Shown here piece after piece: positions 25,518 to 34,031 of a DNA stretch of 64,000 nucleotides (position 1 is the first letter of the stretch; the number at the start of each line of letters is the position of its first letter). The stretch lies in the NCBI RefSeq assembly GCF_009901525.1, contig NZ_CP019288.1, positions 806,001 to 870,000 on the forward strand, given 5' to 3'. Origin of the DNA: Kordia antarctica. Its GTDB lineage: Bacteria; Bacteroidota; Bacteroidia; Flavobacteriales; Flavobacteriaceae. A model generated the notes under the pieces. The model was not told where the DNA came from. It saw only the letters and a list, made by a program, of their open reading frames with translations, and searched no databases. The translations under genes and the position numbers were made by a program.

Positions 25518-26180
25518 TTATATATTTATTTTGATTTTTATGAGTCCATCCTTATCTGGGATATTGTATTGTGAAGCTGATTTTAAATACACTTCGATAT
25601 TTTCTACCTTGGAAGCAGAAATGCTTTTGAGATATTTGATTAATTCTTTACCAGAATATGTAACCAAGGTATTATTTATCATAATTTCCGCCTTTTCTTT
25701 CCCTACAATGAAGATGTTGTCTTTTACAACCGCAACACCTGGTGCTTCAGGTAATACATCAAAAAGAGAACTTTCATTGAACGCTTTGTTTGCATTTACT
25801 AAGAGTTCGTAATAGTTGTCATGCTTCTTGATAAATTTTTTACTGCTCGCTGCATTTTGCTTTTCTTCTAATTCAACGTTCCCTAAGTGTACGTCATTTT
25901 TGAGCGAAACTTTTTTAGACCATTCTTCACAGCCTAAATATTTAATCACAGCTGTATAAGAACCTTTGTAGGTCCAAATGTTCAAATACCCACGGTCATC
26001 GGTTACTGTTCCTGCGACTACTTTATCATTGGCATCGACTAGATACACAGTAGCATGTGGTGTGTTTTCTGAATTTACTTTAACGGTTCCTTTTAGTTGC
26101 ACTTGAGATAGTATTAAATATGGGAGCAATACTGCAATCACCAATATTAGGTTTTTTTTACTGATTTTAATTATTGTCAT
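25518..26180 (-). CDS. Barrel-less relative of the outer-membrane receptor (CarboxypepD_reg plus plug only)
   Basis: This 220-residue protein has a signal peptide (about 1-25, LILSQ), a carboxypeptidase-regulatory-like domain (about 27-104: GTVTDDRGYLNIWTYKG, YLGCEEW) and a plug-like domain (about 112-220). The plug part matches the 803-aa neighbour segment by segment: DVLPEAPGVAVV versus DALRVAPGLTIQ, YSGKELIKYLKSISASKVENIEV versus SGEDLVNFLSSISADDIKSIEI, and a GLI end just before the barrel would begin. The stop falls at that domain boundary, with only 11 bp to the next gene. It is probably a periplasmic plug protein. A decayed receptor is the alternative, but no barrel remnant remains. Confidence 0.75.
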   Translation of the reverse strand: MTIIKISKKNLILVIAVLLPYLILSQVQLKGTVKVNSENTPHATVYLVDANDKVVAGTVTDDRGYLNIWTYKGSYTAVIKYLGCEEWSKKVSLKNDVHLGNVELEEKQNAASSKKFIKKHDNYYELLVNANKAFNESSLFDVLPEAPGVAVVKDNIFIVGKEKAEIMINNTLVTYSGKELIKYLKSISASKVENIEVYLKSASQYNIPDKDGLIKIKINI

Positions 26181-26192
26181 AACGTAAACATT

Positions 26193-29100
26193 TTATAGGT
26201 TTTCTGTAAATAATTCTAATATATTTATAAAGTAAGGTCTATACCTTTCTACTTTATTTTCTACCGCTAGGCTTTTTGGGTATACTAATTCTATTTCAAT
26301 ACTATTTTTTGAAGACACACATGTCATATTAATTCTACTATCCATTTCGAAAGGAGTAGTTCTTGTATGATCTTTTCGTTCTTCTTGTTCTGAATTTGTA
26401 TTATTTACATATCTAAAACTGAATATTCCTTTTGTGTGTGAATCAAGATCTATTCCCTTTTCAGCATTGAAATCATTTTTTATCATATTGTATGGAATTT
26501 GTTGATACGCTCTAGCTTTTATATACTCAGTATATCCCTTTCTAATAAAAGCTTCATATGCTTCTGATTCGATCTCCGTGTAAGGAAGTGGTAACAGATT
26601 ATGCATAACGCCAAGATTTTGAGCAAAGTCAAAGTTCTCATCTTGTTGCTCTCTTCCATTAGCAATGGTTATTTGTATTCCACTATCAACATGAAATATA
26701 TCTTGCATCATTTTTTTATGGATTGCCATTAAAACTCCTGTTATTGGAAGGTTGGTTTTTAAATGAATATCATTCAATTTTGAAAGTAAATCATTTTCAA
26801 TGTAAAAAATTTCCGATACATCACCAGTGTTATTTTTACTATTTAACATTTTTAATGTTGGATATGTAATACTTCCCAATAAATTTTTCCAATATTTTCT
26901 GTATTCATTTCCTGTTTCAGATTGTAAAAACTCTTGTTGCCAGTTTACAAAATCTACATTCGTTGTTTTATCACCTATTATCTTTATGTCTGACAAAAAG
27001 TTTGTCAAACTTTCCCCAATAATAGTATTCGTATGATGATCCGTAAGACAATGATGAATTCCAACTAATAGAAAAGATTGTCCATTATCTTCATTAATAC
27101 CAACAAATAGGCGAATTAATTGTCCATCAATAGTTTTGTATGGGTCGGTTAAATAATTTCTAGAGATTTCTTCAACCTTTTCTTCATCTGAATAATTAAC
27201 AATTTGTACATCAAAGTCTACTTCTGTTGCTGCAATAGGAGTTTGAATAATAGCACCATCCAACTCCGTATACTTAATAGCTAAAACTGGATAGTGTTCT
27301 ATGAATTTTTGAAATGTTTTGCGCAGTTTGTCTTCCGACTCAAAACGGTAGTAGTACGGACCTAGCATTCCTACAGACTGTGCGTTATTCATTAAATATC
27401 TTTGGTTATGTGATACAGGATAGTGTGTTTTTTTAACAGCTTTTTCTATATAATCAGAAGGTTCTGACGAAAGAATATCATCAATTAAGCCACGCAAGTT
27501 CTTTTCGTACGCCTTTATCAAAGCATTCATTGTATCTTCATCAAAGAGCGAAGTAGGATATGCATATGATAGTGTAAGTTCTCCCATAGCCTCAATTCCT
27601 AATATAGAAATTAATACATCACTATTGATTCCTGCATCTGAGCTTTCTCCAATATATGCAGATGCGTATTCAAAAACACCTTCTCCTGCTCCAACAGAAT
27701 CTCCAAAATCACCTAAGTAATTAAATTCAACAGTTGGTTTCAATTCTTTTAGCGATGCTTGTTTTAAATATTTTGCAATCCAGAATCCAATTCCTTTATT
27801 AGGAACATCTCTAAAATCTTTTTTAATTTTTAATAAGTTTTTAATTGAAGATTCAGACGCATTGTCTAATACAAAAGGATATATAGATGTAAACCAACCT
27901 ACAGTTCTACTAACGTCTATATCTTTTACGATATGTTCTCTTCCATGAGTTTCCATTTTTATAACACATTTATCTACATCGAAAACGTCTTTTAAGGCTA
28001 ATCCAAAAGCGGTTGTCAATACATCATTGATTTCAGTATTGAACATACTAGGCACTTCTGTTTTTAAAAGTGTAGTTGTCTTTTTATCAAGTACAAAATG
28101 TGCAGTTCCATCAAGTTTATGGGTTTCTTTTTCAATTGGACGATCTGTTGGAATGCCTTTTATTTCTTGGTTACACATTTCTCTCCAATAGACAAGCTCT
28201 TTTTCCAGCACTTCACTTTGTGAATAGCTATGCAATGTTTTTGCCCATTTTTTATAGGAATCTGATTTTAAAGGCAATAACAGTTCTTCCTCTTTTTTAA
28301 TATTGGTGTATAAACTTGCAATATCTTCCAAAATAATTCTCCAGGATATTCCATCTATTACTAAATGATGCACTATCAATGCTAAATAATCTCCGTCCTG
28401 TAATCTAAAGTGTCCTATTTTGAATAAAGGTCCTTTGCTAAGGTCAAAACTTTTCTGGATGTCATTTGCTAATTCTCCCATCATTTTAAGACTATCTTCT
28501 TCTTGAGATAAATCGTGGAATGTAACAAAAGTAAGATCGTTATTTATAGGAGTATTGTATTGCTTCCATTCATTTTCAGTCTGTGTAAAAGTCATCCGTA
28601 AAGCATCATGATGCGCTACTAGTTTTTGTGCACATTTTTCTAAACTTTCAGAATGTATGGGTTCTTTACTTTTTAAAACTGCTGATTGGTTGTTGTGTGA
28701 ATAATTTTTGATCGTTGGTGAATTGAACAAGTACAACTGAATTGGTGTTAATTTTACGTCGCCAATTACTTCTGATTGATCAATAATGTATGTATTTAGT
28801 ACAACATGTTCTGCAAGCTCCTTAATAATAGGATACATTAAGATGTCTTCTACTTTTAGACTGTATCCTTTTTGCTTTATTTTGTTTATGATTTGAAAAG
28901 ACTTGATAGAATCTCCACCGATGTGATAAAAGTTATCATTGATACTTATTTTGTCTTCCTTGAAGATATCCTGAAGGATTTCCATCATTAATTTTTCTTC
29001 AAAAGTTGTTGGTGCTTCGTATACAACTTCACTTGAAAGCGCTCTTCCATTTGTTTCTTGAAGTTTTTCTTTATCAACTTTCCCGTTAATTGTCAATGGA

Positions 29101-32100
29101 AATTCGTTAAGTAAAATAAATTTACCTGGAATCATATAATCAGGTACTCTTTTGGACAAGAATACGTGAAGATCAGATACTTTTTCTATTTCTTCTTCAT
29201 TGGTTGTAATATAGGCTACTAACTCTTTACCCGCTGCCGTATTTTTAGCAATTACAGCAACATCTTTAATAGTTGGTTTTTGCAGAATGTATTGTTCTAT
29301 TTCTGAAATTTCAACACGATGTCCTCTAATTTTTACCTGATCGTCAACTCTTCCAATAAAATGAATATTCCCATCTGGAAGCCTCTTTGCCATATCGCCA
29401 GTTTTGTATAATAGTTCGCCAGCTTTGAATGGATTTTCAATAAATTTTTCTTTTGTTAATTCAGGTTGGTTTATATATCCTTTAGAAAGTCCTTTACCAG
29501 CTATGCATAATTCGCCAATAACACCTTTTGGTTGTAATTGATCGTGCTCGTTTATAATGTAAACCTGAGTATTATCAATAGGTTTGCCAATTACGATGAG
29601 TTCTTCCGCCTTCACTTCGTGTACAATACAGCCAACTGTTGCTTCCGTTGGTCCGTATTCGTTATAAATTTTGATCTTAGGATTGATACTTCTCAGAATA
29701 TCTACATGATTTCGATGTAGTGCATCTCCTCCGACAATTGCAATTTTTAATGCATCACTTTTTAGTTCTAAACTATCTAAAAGAGTAATATGCGCTGGTG
29801 TTAGCTTAATGCATGAAATGCCTTTATCAATATAATCTTTAAGAACAAAAGAAATATCTTTAGATGAATAGGTTGTTAATGTTCCGCCTGATACTAATGG
29901 TAGAAATAAGCTTGTAACTGTTAAATCGAAAGCAATTGAAGTAAATAGACCAAAAGAAATTTCTTCTAGCGTTTCTAAATAATATTTTTTACCCCAAGTT
30001 ATATAATTCAATAAAGCGTGATGTTGAATTAGTGTTCCTTTAGGGTTTCCGGTAGAACCTGATGTATATATAATGTATACAGGATCATTTTCAGATTGAA
30101 TATTATTTACAGGTTTTGATGCGTATGCTGTAGGATCAAAATCAGCATCTACAACAAACTGTGTTCCTTTGTAAATAGCAGCATCCAATACATTGTTGGA
30201 AGTTGTTATGAGTAGTTTTGCATTTGCATCATCTAAAATAAATTGTTCTCTTTCTGGAATACTTAATGTATCTATCGGAAGATACGCAGCACCCGTTTTT
30301 ACAATGGCAAGGATACAAGGTAAAATCCATTTGTTTCGCTCCATTTTTATGGCAACAATATCTCCTGAACCTATGTTGTAATTCTTAATTAAACAATCAG
30401 CTATTTGATTGGATAATTGGTCAAGTTGCACATATGTATATTTTTGTTCTTCAGAAACGATTGCAATTTTTTCTGAACTTTTCACTACTTGATTTTGAAA
30501 TAAATCAAGAATCGTTTCCTGTTTTGAGAGCGTAACTTCTGTATCATTGAGCGTTTGTATTAACTCTTTCTTTTCAACCGCTGATAGTAGTTCAACAGCT
30601 TCAATAGGTTTTTCTGGATTTGATACAACTGTATGAAGTAATTGCTTGAAATGCCTCATTATTTGCATCACCATTTCTTTTTCATACACATCTGTATTGT
30701 ATTCAACATCAAACGATAAATATTCGCCTTCTTCTTTGAAGGTAATATTCAAGTCAAATTTTGCAATACAAGCACCTCTATCCGATATTATGTGTTCGTC
30801 TACTACGGATACATCTCGTTTTCCTTCACCAATATTTTGTAGTATTAGCATGATATCAAAAATGGCACTTCTTGAAGTATCTCCATTTGAGTTGATGTTT
30901 TCTACCAAGTGATCAAACGGATACACTTGATGGTTGAATGCGATTGCTAAATCATCTTTTAATCGATTATAGAATGCTACAAATGACTCGTTAGAATCCA
31001 TTTGCGTTCGCAATGCCAACGTGTTTACATAAAACCCTATTTGATCTTCAAGGTCAATATGATCTCTTCCAGCAATAATTGTACCTATTGTAATATCTTT
31101 TTCACTTAGGTATTTATAGAATAATACATTGCAAATACCTAGTAAACTAAAGAATAAACTTCCGCCTTCTGCATCTATGAATTTTCGTAGATTTCGGATG
31201 TCATCTGCTGCTATAAAAGTACTTAATGAATGCCCTTTATATGTTTTTACTCTTGGACGTATTTTCGTAGACGGAAGATCGATCGTTGGAATTTTTCCGT
31301 AAAGCTTCGATTCCCAATATTCTTTATGTTCTTGGTATCCGTTACTTGTTAATTGATCAAGTTGCCAAATGGTATAATCTTTATATTGAATGCGAAGTGG
31401 AGTGATTTCTGGAGTTTTACCCAAAACGAAAGATTCATAATAATTCATTACATCACCTGTGAGTACTTCCATTGACCAACCATCACTAATAATATGATGC
31501 AAATTGAAGTAAAAAATGTATTCATCTTCAGATAATTGCAGTAGACTAGCTCTGAATAATGGCCCTTTTTCTAAATCAAAAGGTATGTACGCATCTCCTA
31601 AAACATACTTTTCTACTTCTCCATCGCTGTTTTCGGAAGTTCTGTAATCTTGATAGTCAATTTTAAAGTTGAGTTGTTCAGCACTAAGTATCCATTGACA
31701 TACTTTTTCTTTATCATTTTTTCTAAAAACCGTACGTAATATTTCATGACGTTCAATAACTGCATGAATGGCTTTTTTAAAACTGTCAATCTCGTAGCTT
31801 CCATTTAAATAAATGTGCATTGGCATGTTGTAAGCCACAGAAGCTTCTCTGTATTGACTTAATATCCAAAGTCGTAACTGAGCGTTCGACAATGGATAGC
31901 TTTCACCTTTTGGAGCTTCTTTTATTGTTTGGAAAGATTGATTTTTAAATTTGACTCTTGTCTTTAATAACTCAATAATTTCCTCTTTATATCCTTTGAT
32001 ATCTAGGATATTGTCTTGTGTCAGACTATTAACATTACCTGTAACTTCAATGTTTCCAGCCTTTTCATCAAGCTGAACTTTAATGTTTTTAGTAATTAAT

Positions 32101-32144
32101 TCTTTCAAGATGCTCTTAGCACTTTTTACTTTTATGTTTTCCAT
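26193..32144 (-). CDS. NRPS C-A(Asn-like)-T-E-C
   Basis: This 1983-residue NRPS begins with a TubC-like docking segment (about 1-62), then C (HHIISDG near 217), A (YIIYTSGSTGNPKG near 696; code D-L-T-K-I-G-E-V-G, an asparagine pattern), and T with the GGDSIKS motif typical before epimerases (near 1076). An intact epimerisation domain follows (HHLVIDG near 1259, METHGRE, RTVGWFTSIYP, FNYLGDF). A final C-type domain (about 1530-1983) has the variant active-site motif HHCLTDH, with His in place of Gly. The module should therefore make a D-Asn unit. The tail domain is divergent and may do something other than normal condensation. Confidence 0.93.
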   Translation of the reverse strand: MENIKVKSAKSILKELITKNIKVQLDEKAGNIEVTGNVNSLTQDNILDIKGYKEEIIELLKTRVKFKNQSFQTIKEAPKGESYPLSNAQLRLWILSQYREASVAYNMPMHIYLNGSYEIDSFKKAIHAVIERHEILRTVFRKNDKEKVCQWILSAEQLNFKIDYQDYRTSENSDGEVEKYVLGDAYIPFDLEKGPLFRASLLQLSEDEYIFYFNLHHIISDGWSMEVLTGDVMNYYESFVLGKTPEITPLRIQYKDYTIWQLDQLTSNGYQEHKEYWESKLYGKIPTIDLPSTKIRPRVKTYKGHSLSTFIAADDIRNLRKFIDAEGGSLFFSLLGICNVLFYKYLSEKDITIGTIIAGRDHIDLEDQIGFYVNTLALRTQMDSNESFVAFYNRLKDDLAIAFNHQVYPFDHLVENINSNGDTSRSAIFDIMLILQNIGEGKRDVSVVDEHIISDRGACIAKFDLNITFKEEGEYLSFDVEYNTDVYEKEMVMQIMRHFKQLLHTVVSNPEKPIEAVELLSAVEKKELIQTLNDTEVTLSKQETILDLFQNQVVKSSEKIAIVSEEQKYTYVQLDQLSNQIADCLIKNYNIGSGDIVAIKMERNKWILPCILAIVKTGAAYLPIDTLSIPEREQFILDDANAKLLITTSNNVLDAAIYKGTQFVVDADFDPTAYASKPVNNIQSENDPVYIIYTSGSTGNPKGTLIQHHALLNYITWGKKYYLETLEEISFGLFTSIAFDLTVTSLFLPLVSGGTLTTYSSKDISFVLKDYIDKGISCIKLTPAHITLLDSLELKSDALKIAIVGGDALHRNHVDILRSINPKIKIYNEYGPTEATVGCIVHEVKAEELIVIGKPIDNTQVYIINEHDQLQPKGVIGELCIAGKGLSKGYINQPELTKEKFIENPFKAGELLYKTGDMAKRLPDGNIHFIGRVDDQVKIRGHRVEISEIEQYILQKPTIKDVAVIAKNTAAGKELVAYITTNEEEIEKVSDLHVFLSKRVPDYMIPGKFILLNEFPLTINGKVDKEKLQETNGRALSSEVVYEAPTTFEEKLMMEILQDIFKEDKISINDNFYHIGGDSIKSFQIINKIKQKGYSLKVEDILMYPIIKELAEHVVLNTYIIDQSEVIGDVKLTPIQLYLFNSPTIKNYSHNNQSAVLKSKEPIHSESLEKCAQKLVAHHDALRMTFTQTENEWKQYNTPINNDLTFVTFHDLSQEEDSLKMMGELANDIQKSFDLSKGPLFKIGHFRLQDGDYLALIVHHLVIDGISWRIILEDIASLYTNIKKEEELLLPLKSDSYKKWAKTLHSYSQSEVLEKELVYWREMCNQEIKGIPTDRPIEKETHKLDGTAHFVLDKKTTTLLKTEVPSMFNTEINDVLTTAFGLALKDVFDVDKCVIKMETHGREHIVKDIDVSRTVGWFTSIYPFVLDNASESSIKNLLKIKKDFRDVPNKGIGFWIAKYLKQASLKELKPTVEFNYLGDFGDSVGAGEGVFEYASAYIGESSDAGINSDVLISILGIEAMGELTLSYAYPTSLFDEDTMNALIKAYEKNLRGLIDDILSSEPSDYIEKAVKKTHYPVSHNQRYLMNNAQSVGMLGPYYYRFESEDKLRKTFQKFIEHYPVLAIKYTELDGAIIQTPIAATEVDFDVQIVNYSDEEKVEEISRNYLTDPYKTIDGQLIRLFVGINEDNGQSFLLVGIHHCLTDHHTNTIIGESLTNFLSDIKIIGDKTTNVDFVNWQQEFLQSETGNEYRKYWKNLLGSITYPTLKMLNSKNNTGDVSEIFYIENDLLSKLNDIHLKTNLPITGVLMAIHKKMMQDIFHVDSGIQITIANGREQQDENFDFAQNLGVMHNLLPLPYTEIESEAYEAFIRKGYTEYIKARAYQQIPYNMIKNDFNAEKGIDLDSHTKGIFSFRYVNNTNSEQEERKDHTRTTPFEMDSRINMTCVSSKNSIEIELVYPKSLAVENKVERYRPYFINILELFTENL

Positions 32145-32154
32145 CTTATTTTTT

Positions 32155-34011
32155 TTAAAAAATTAATTTTTGTCCTGTTTCGTTTTCATTTGTATTTTGT
32201 TGCTTTTCTAGCATGATAATCGTTTCCATATAATCTGATAATTTTTCTATGGTTCGTTCTCTAAAAACATCTTTGAGTTCTAATAAGATTTCAAATTCTC
32301 TGTGAATTCTTGTGATCAATTTTATGGCAACAATACTTTGTCCGCCTAATGAAAGAAAATCATCATGTATTCCTATCGTTTCTTGCTTCAGTACTTCTTG
32401 CCATAACACGGCTAACTTTTCTTCTATTTCGTTTCTTGGAGCAACATATGCAATTGTATTGGAAAGCGTTTTTCCCTCAGTTTTTATGAGTTTCTTTTTG
32501 TCTATTTTTCCATTGATTGTAAGTGGAAAGTTTTCTATTTGTATAAACACACTAGGAACCATGTAATCTGGTACTTTTTCTAATAAGAAGTTTCTAATAT
32601 CTGTGATGTCTTCTCCAATGGCAGATGTAATGTAGGCGATTAGCTGTTTTTCTCCGTCTTCAGCTTCATGTACCAAAACTGCCACTTCTTTTACATGTTC
32701 TTTTTGAATAATTTGTTGTTCTACTTCTCCTAGTTCAATGCGATATCCTCTAATTTTTACTTGATCGTCTGTTCTTCCAATGAAGTGTAAATTTTCTTTA
32801 TCAACCCATTTTACTAAATCACCAGTTTTGTATAGTTTTTGATTTTTTATAAATGGATTGTCAATAAATTTTTGCTTGGTTAATTCAGGATTATTAAAGT
32901 ATCCTTTCGCTAATCCTATTCCAGAAATACAAAGTTCGCCTGTAACACCTTTTGGAACTATTAAATAGTTTTCATCTAACACATATACTTGTGTATTTTG
33001 TATTGGCTTTCCGATAATAATATCTTGTCCTGATACTACTTCATATACAACACAACCTACTGTTGCTTCTGTTGGTCCGTATTCGTTGTATATTTTCATG
33101 TTGGGATTGATATTTAGTAGAATATCAACATGCGATTGGTGCAATACATCGCCACCAACAATGGCTACTTTGAGTTGTGTACTTTTTAAGTTTAATGTAT
33201 CTAATACCGCAATGTGTGCTGGCGTTAGTTTGATACATGTCTGTTTGGTATTTATATACGCTTTTAGTGTTGATATAATGTCATAACTCGATGGATACAT
33301 AGTTAATGTTCCGCCACTTATTAAAGGTAAAAACTGACTTGTAACTGTTAAATCAAAAGCGATGGATGTAAACAAACCAAAAGAAACTTCTTCCAATCCA
33401 TTGAGGTAATAGTCTTTTCCCCATAACAAATAATTAATCAACGATTTGTGACTTATTATTGCTCCTTTTGGCGTTCCTGTTGAACCTGATGTATAAATGA
33501 TATACGCGTTTTGTTCGTTGGAATCTATCTTATTAATGGTTTCGTTTGTGTATTTAGTTGCATCAAAATCTGAATCAACAGTGCATATTTTCCCTGTAAA
33601 ATTGGTCTCTGATAGCAACTCTGAGGAACATAATAATACAGCAACTTTGGCATCTTCTAGAATGAATTGTTCTCTTTCTGGAGCAGATTTGATTTCAATT
33701 GGTAAATAGGTCGCTCCAGCTTTTAATACCGCTAACATAGCTATTAGTAACCATTCGTTTCTATCAAGTTTTATGGCTACAATAGTATTTGGAGCAATTT
33801 TGTGTTCCCGTATTAAATACTGCGCAAGTTTATTGGATAACTCATCCAAAGCTGCATATGTATAAGTAACTTCATCTGCTTTGATAGCTATATGAGTAGG
33901 CGTTTTTTCTACTTGTGCCGTAAAAAGATCTATTAATGAACTGTTTTCAAGTACGTTTGCTTTCGTATCATTCAATGTCATATTATTTTTCAATTCCTCT
34001 ATGGTTTTCAT
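32155..34011 (-). CDS. NRPS A(Asn-like)-T without condensation domain
   Basis: This 618-residue protein contains only an adenylation domain (about 20-525; YIIYTSGSTGTPKG near 178; code D-L-T-K-I-G-E-V-G, asparagine-like) and a carrier domain (LGGQSIVA near 555). Its start corresponds to the C-A linker of the neighbours (NDTKANVLENSSLIDLF), so the C domain and TubC region found in adjacent proteins are absent. It ends in an acidic tail plus KLIF, shared with the two subunits upstream. It may charge Asn for use by a C domain in trans, or be a stranded module. Domain calls are firm; function in the line is uncertain. Confidence 0.92.
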   Translation of the reverse strand: MKTIEELKNNMTLNDTKANVLENSSLIDLFTAQVEKTPTHIAIKADEVTYTYAALDELSNKLAQYLIREHKIAPNTIVAIKLDRNEWLLIAMLAVLKAGATYLPIEIKSAPEREQFILEDAKVAVLLCSSELLSETNFTGKICTVDSDFDATKYTNETINKIDSNEQNAYIIYTSGSTGTPKGAIISHKSLINYLLWGKDYYLNGLEEVSFGLFTSIAFDLTVTSQFLPLISGGTLTMYPSSYDIISTLKAYINTKQTCIKLTPAHIAVLDTLNLKSTQLKVAIVGGDVLHQSHVDILLNINPNMKIYNEYGPTEATVGCVVYEVVSGQDIIIGKPIQNTQVYVLDENYLIVPKGVTGELCISGIGLAKGYFNNPELTKQKFIDNPFIKNQKLYKTGDLVKWVDKENLHFIGRTDDQVKIRGYRIELGEVEQQIIQKEHVKEVAVLVHEAEDGEKQLIAYITSAIGEDITDIRNFLLEKVPDYMVPSVFIQIENFPLTINGKIDKKKLIKTEGKTLSNTIAYVAPRNEIEEKLAVLWQEVLKQETIGIHDDFLSLGGQSIVAIKLITRIHREFEILLELKDVFRERTIEKLSDYMETIIMLEKQQNTNENETGQKLIF

Positions 34012-34031
34012 TTTAAGGTATTTTAGTATGG

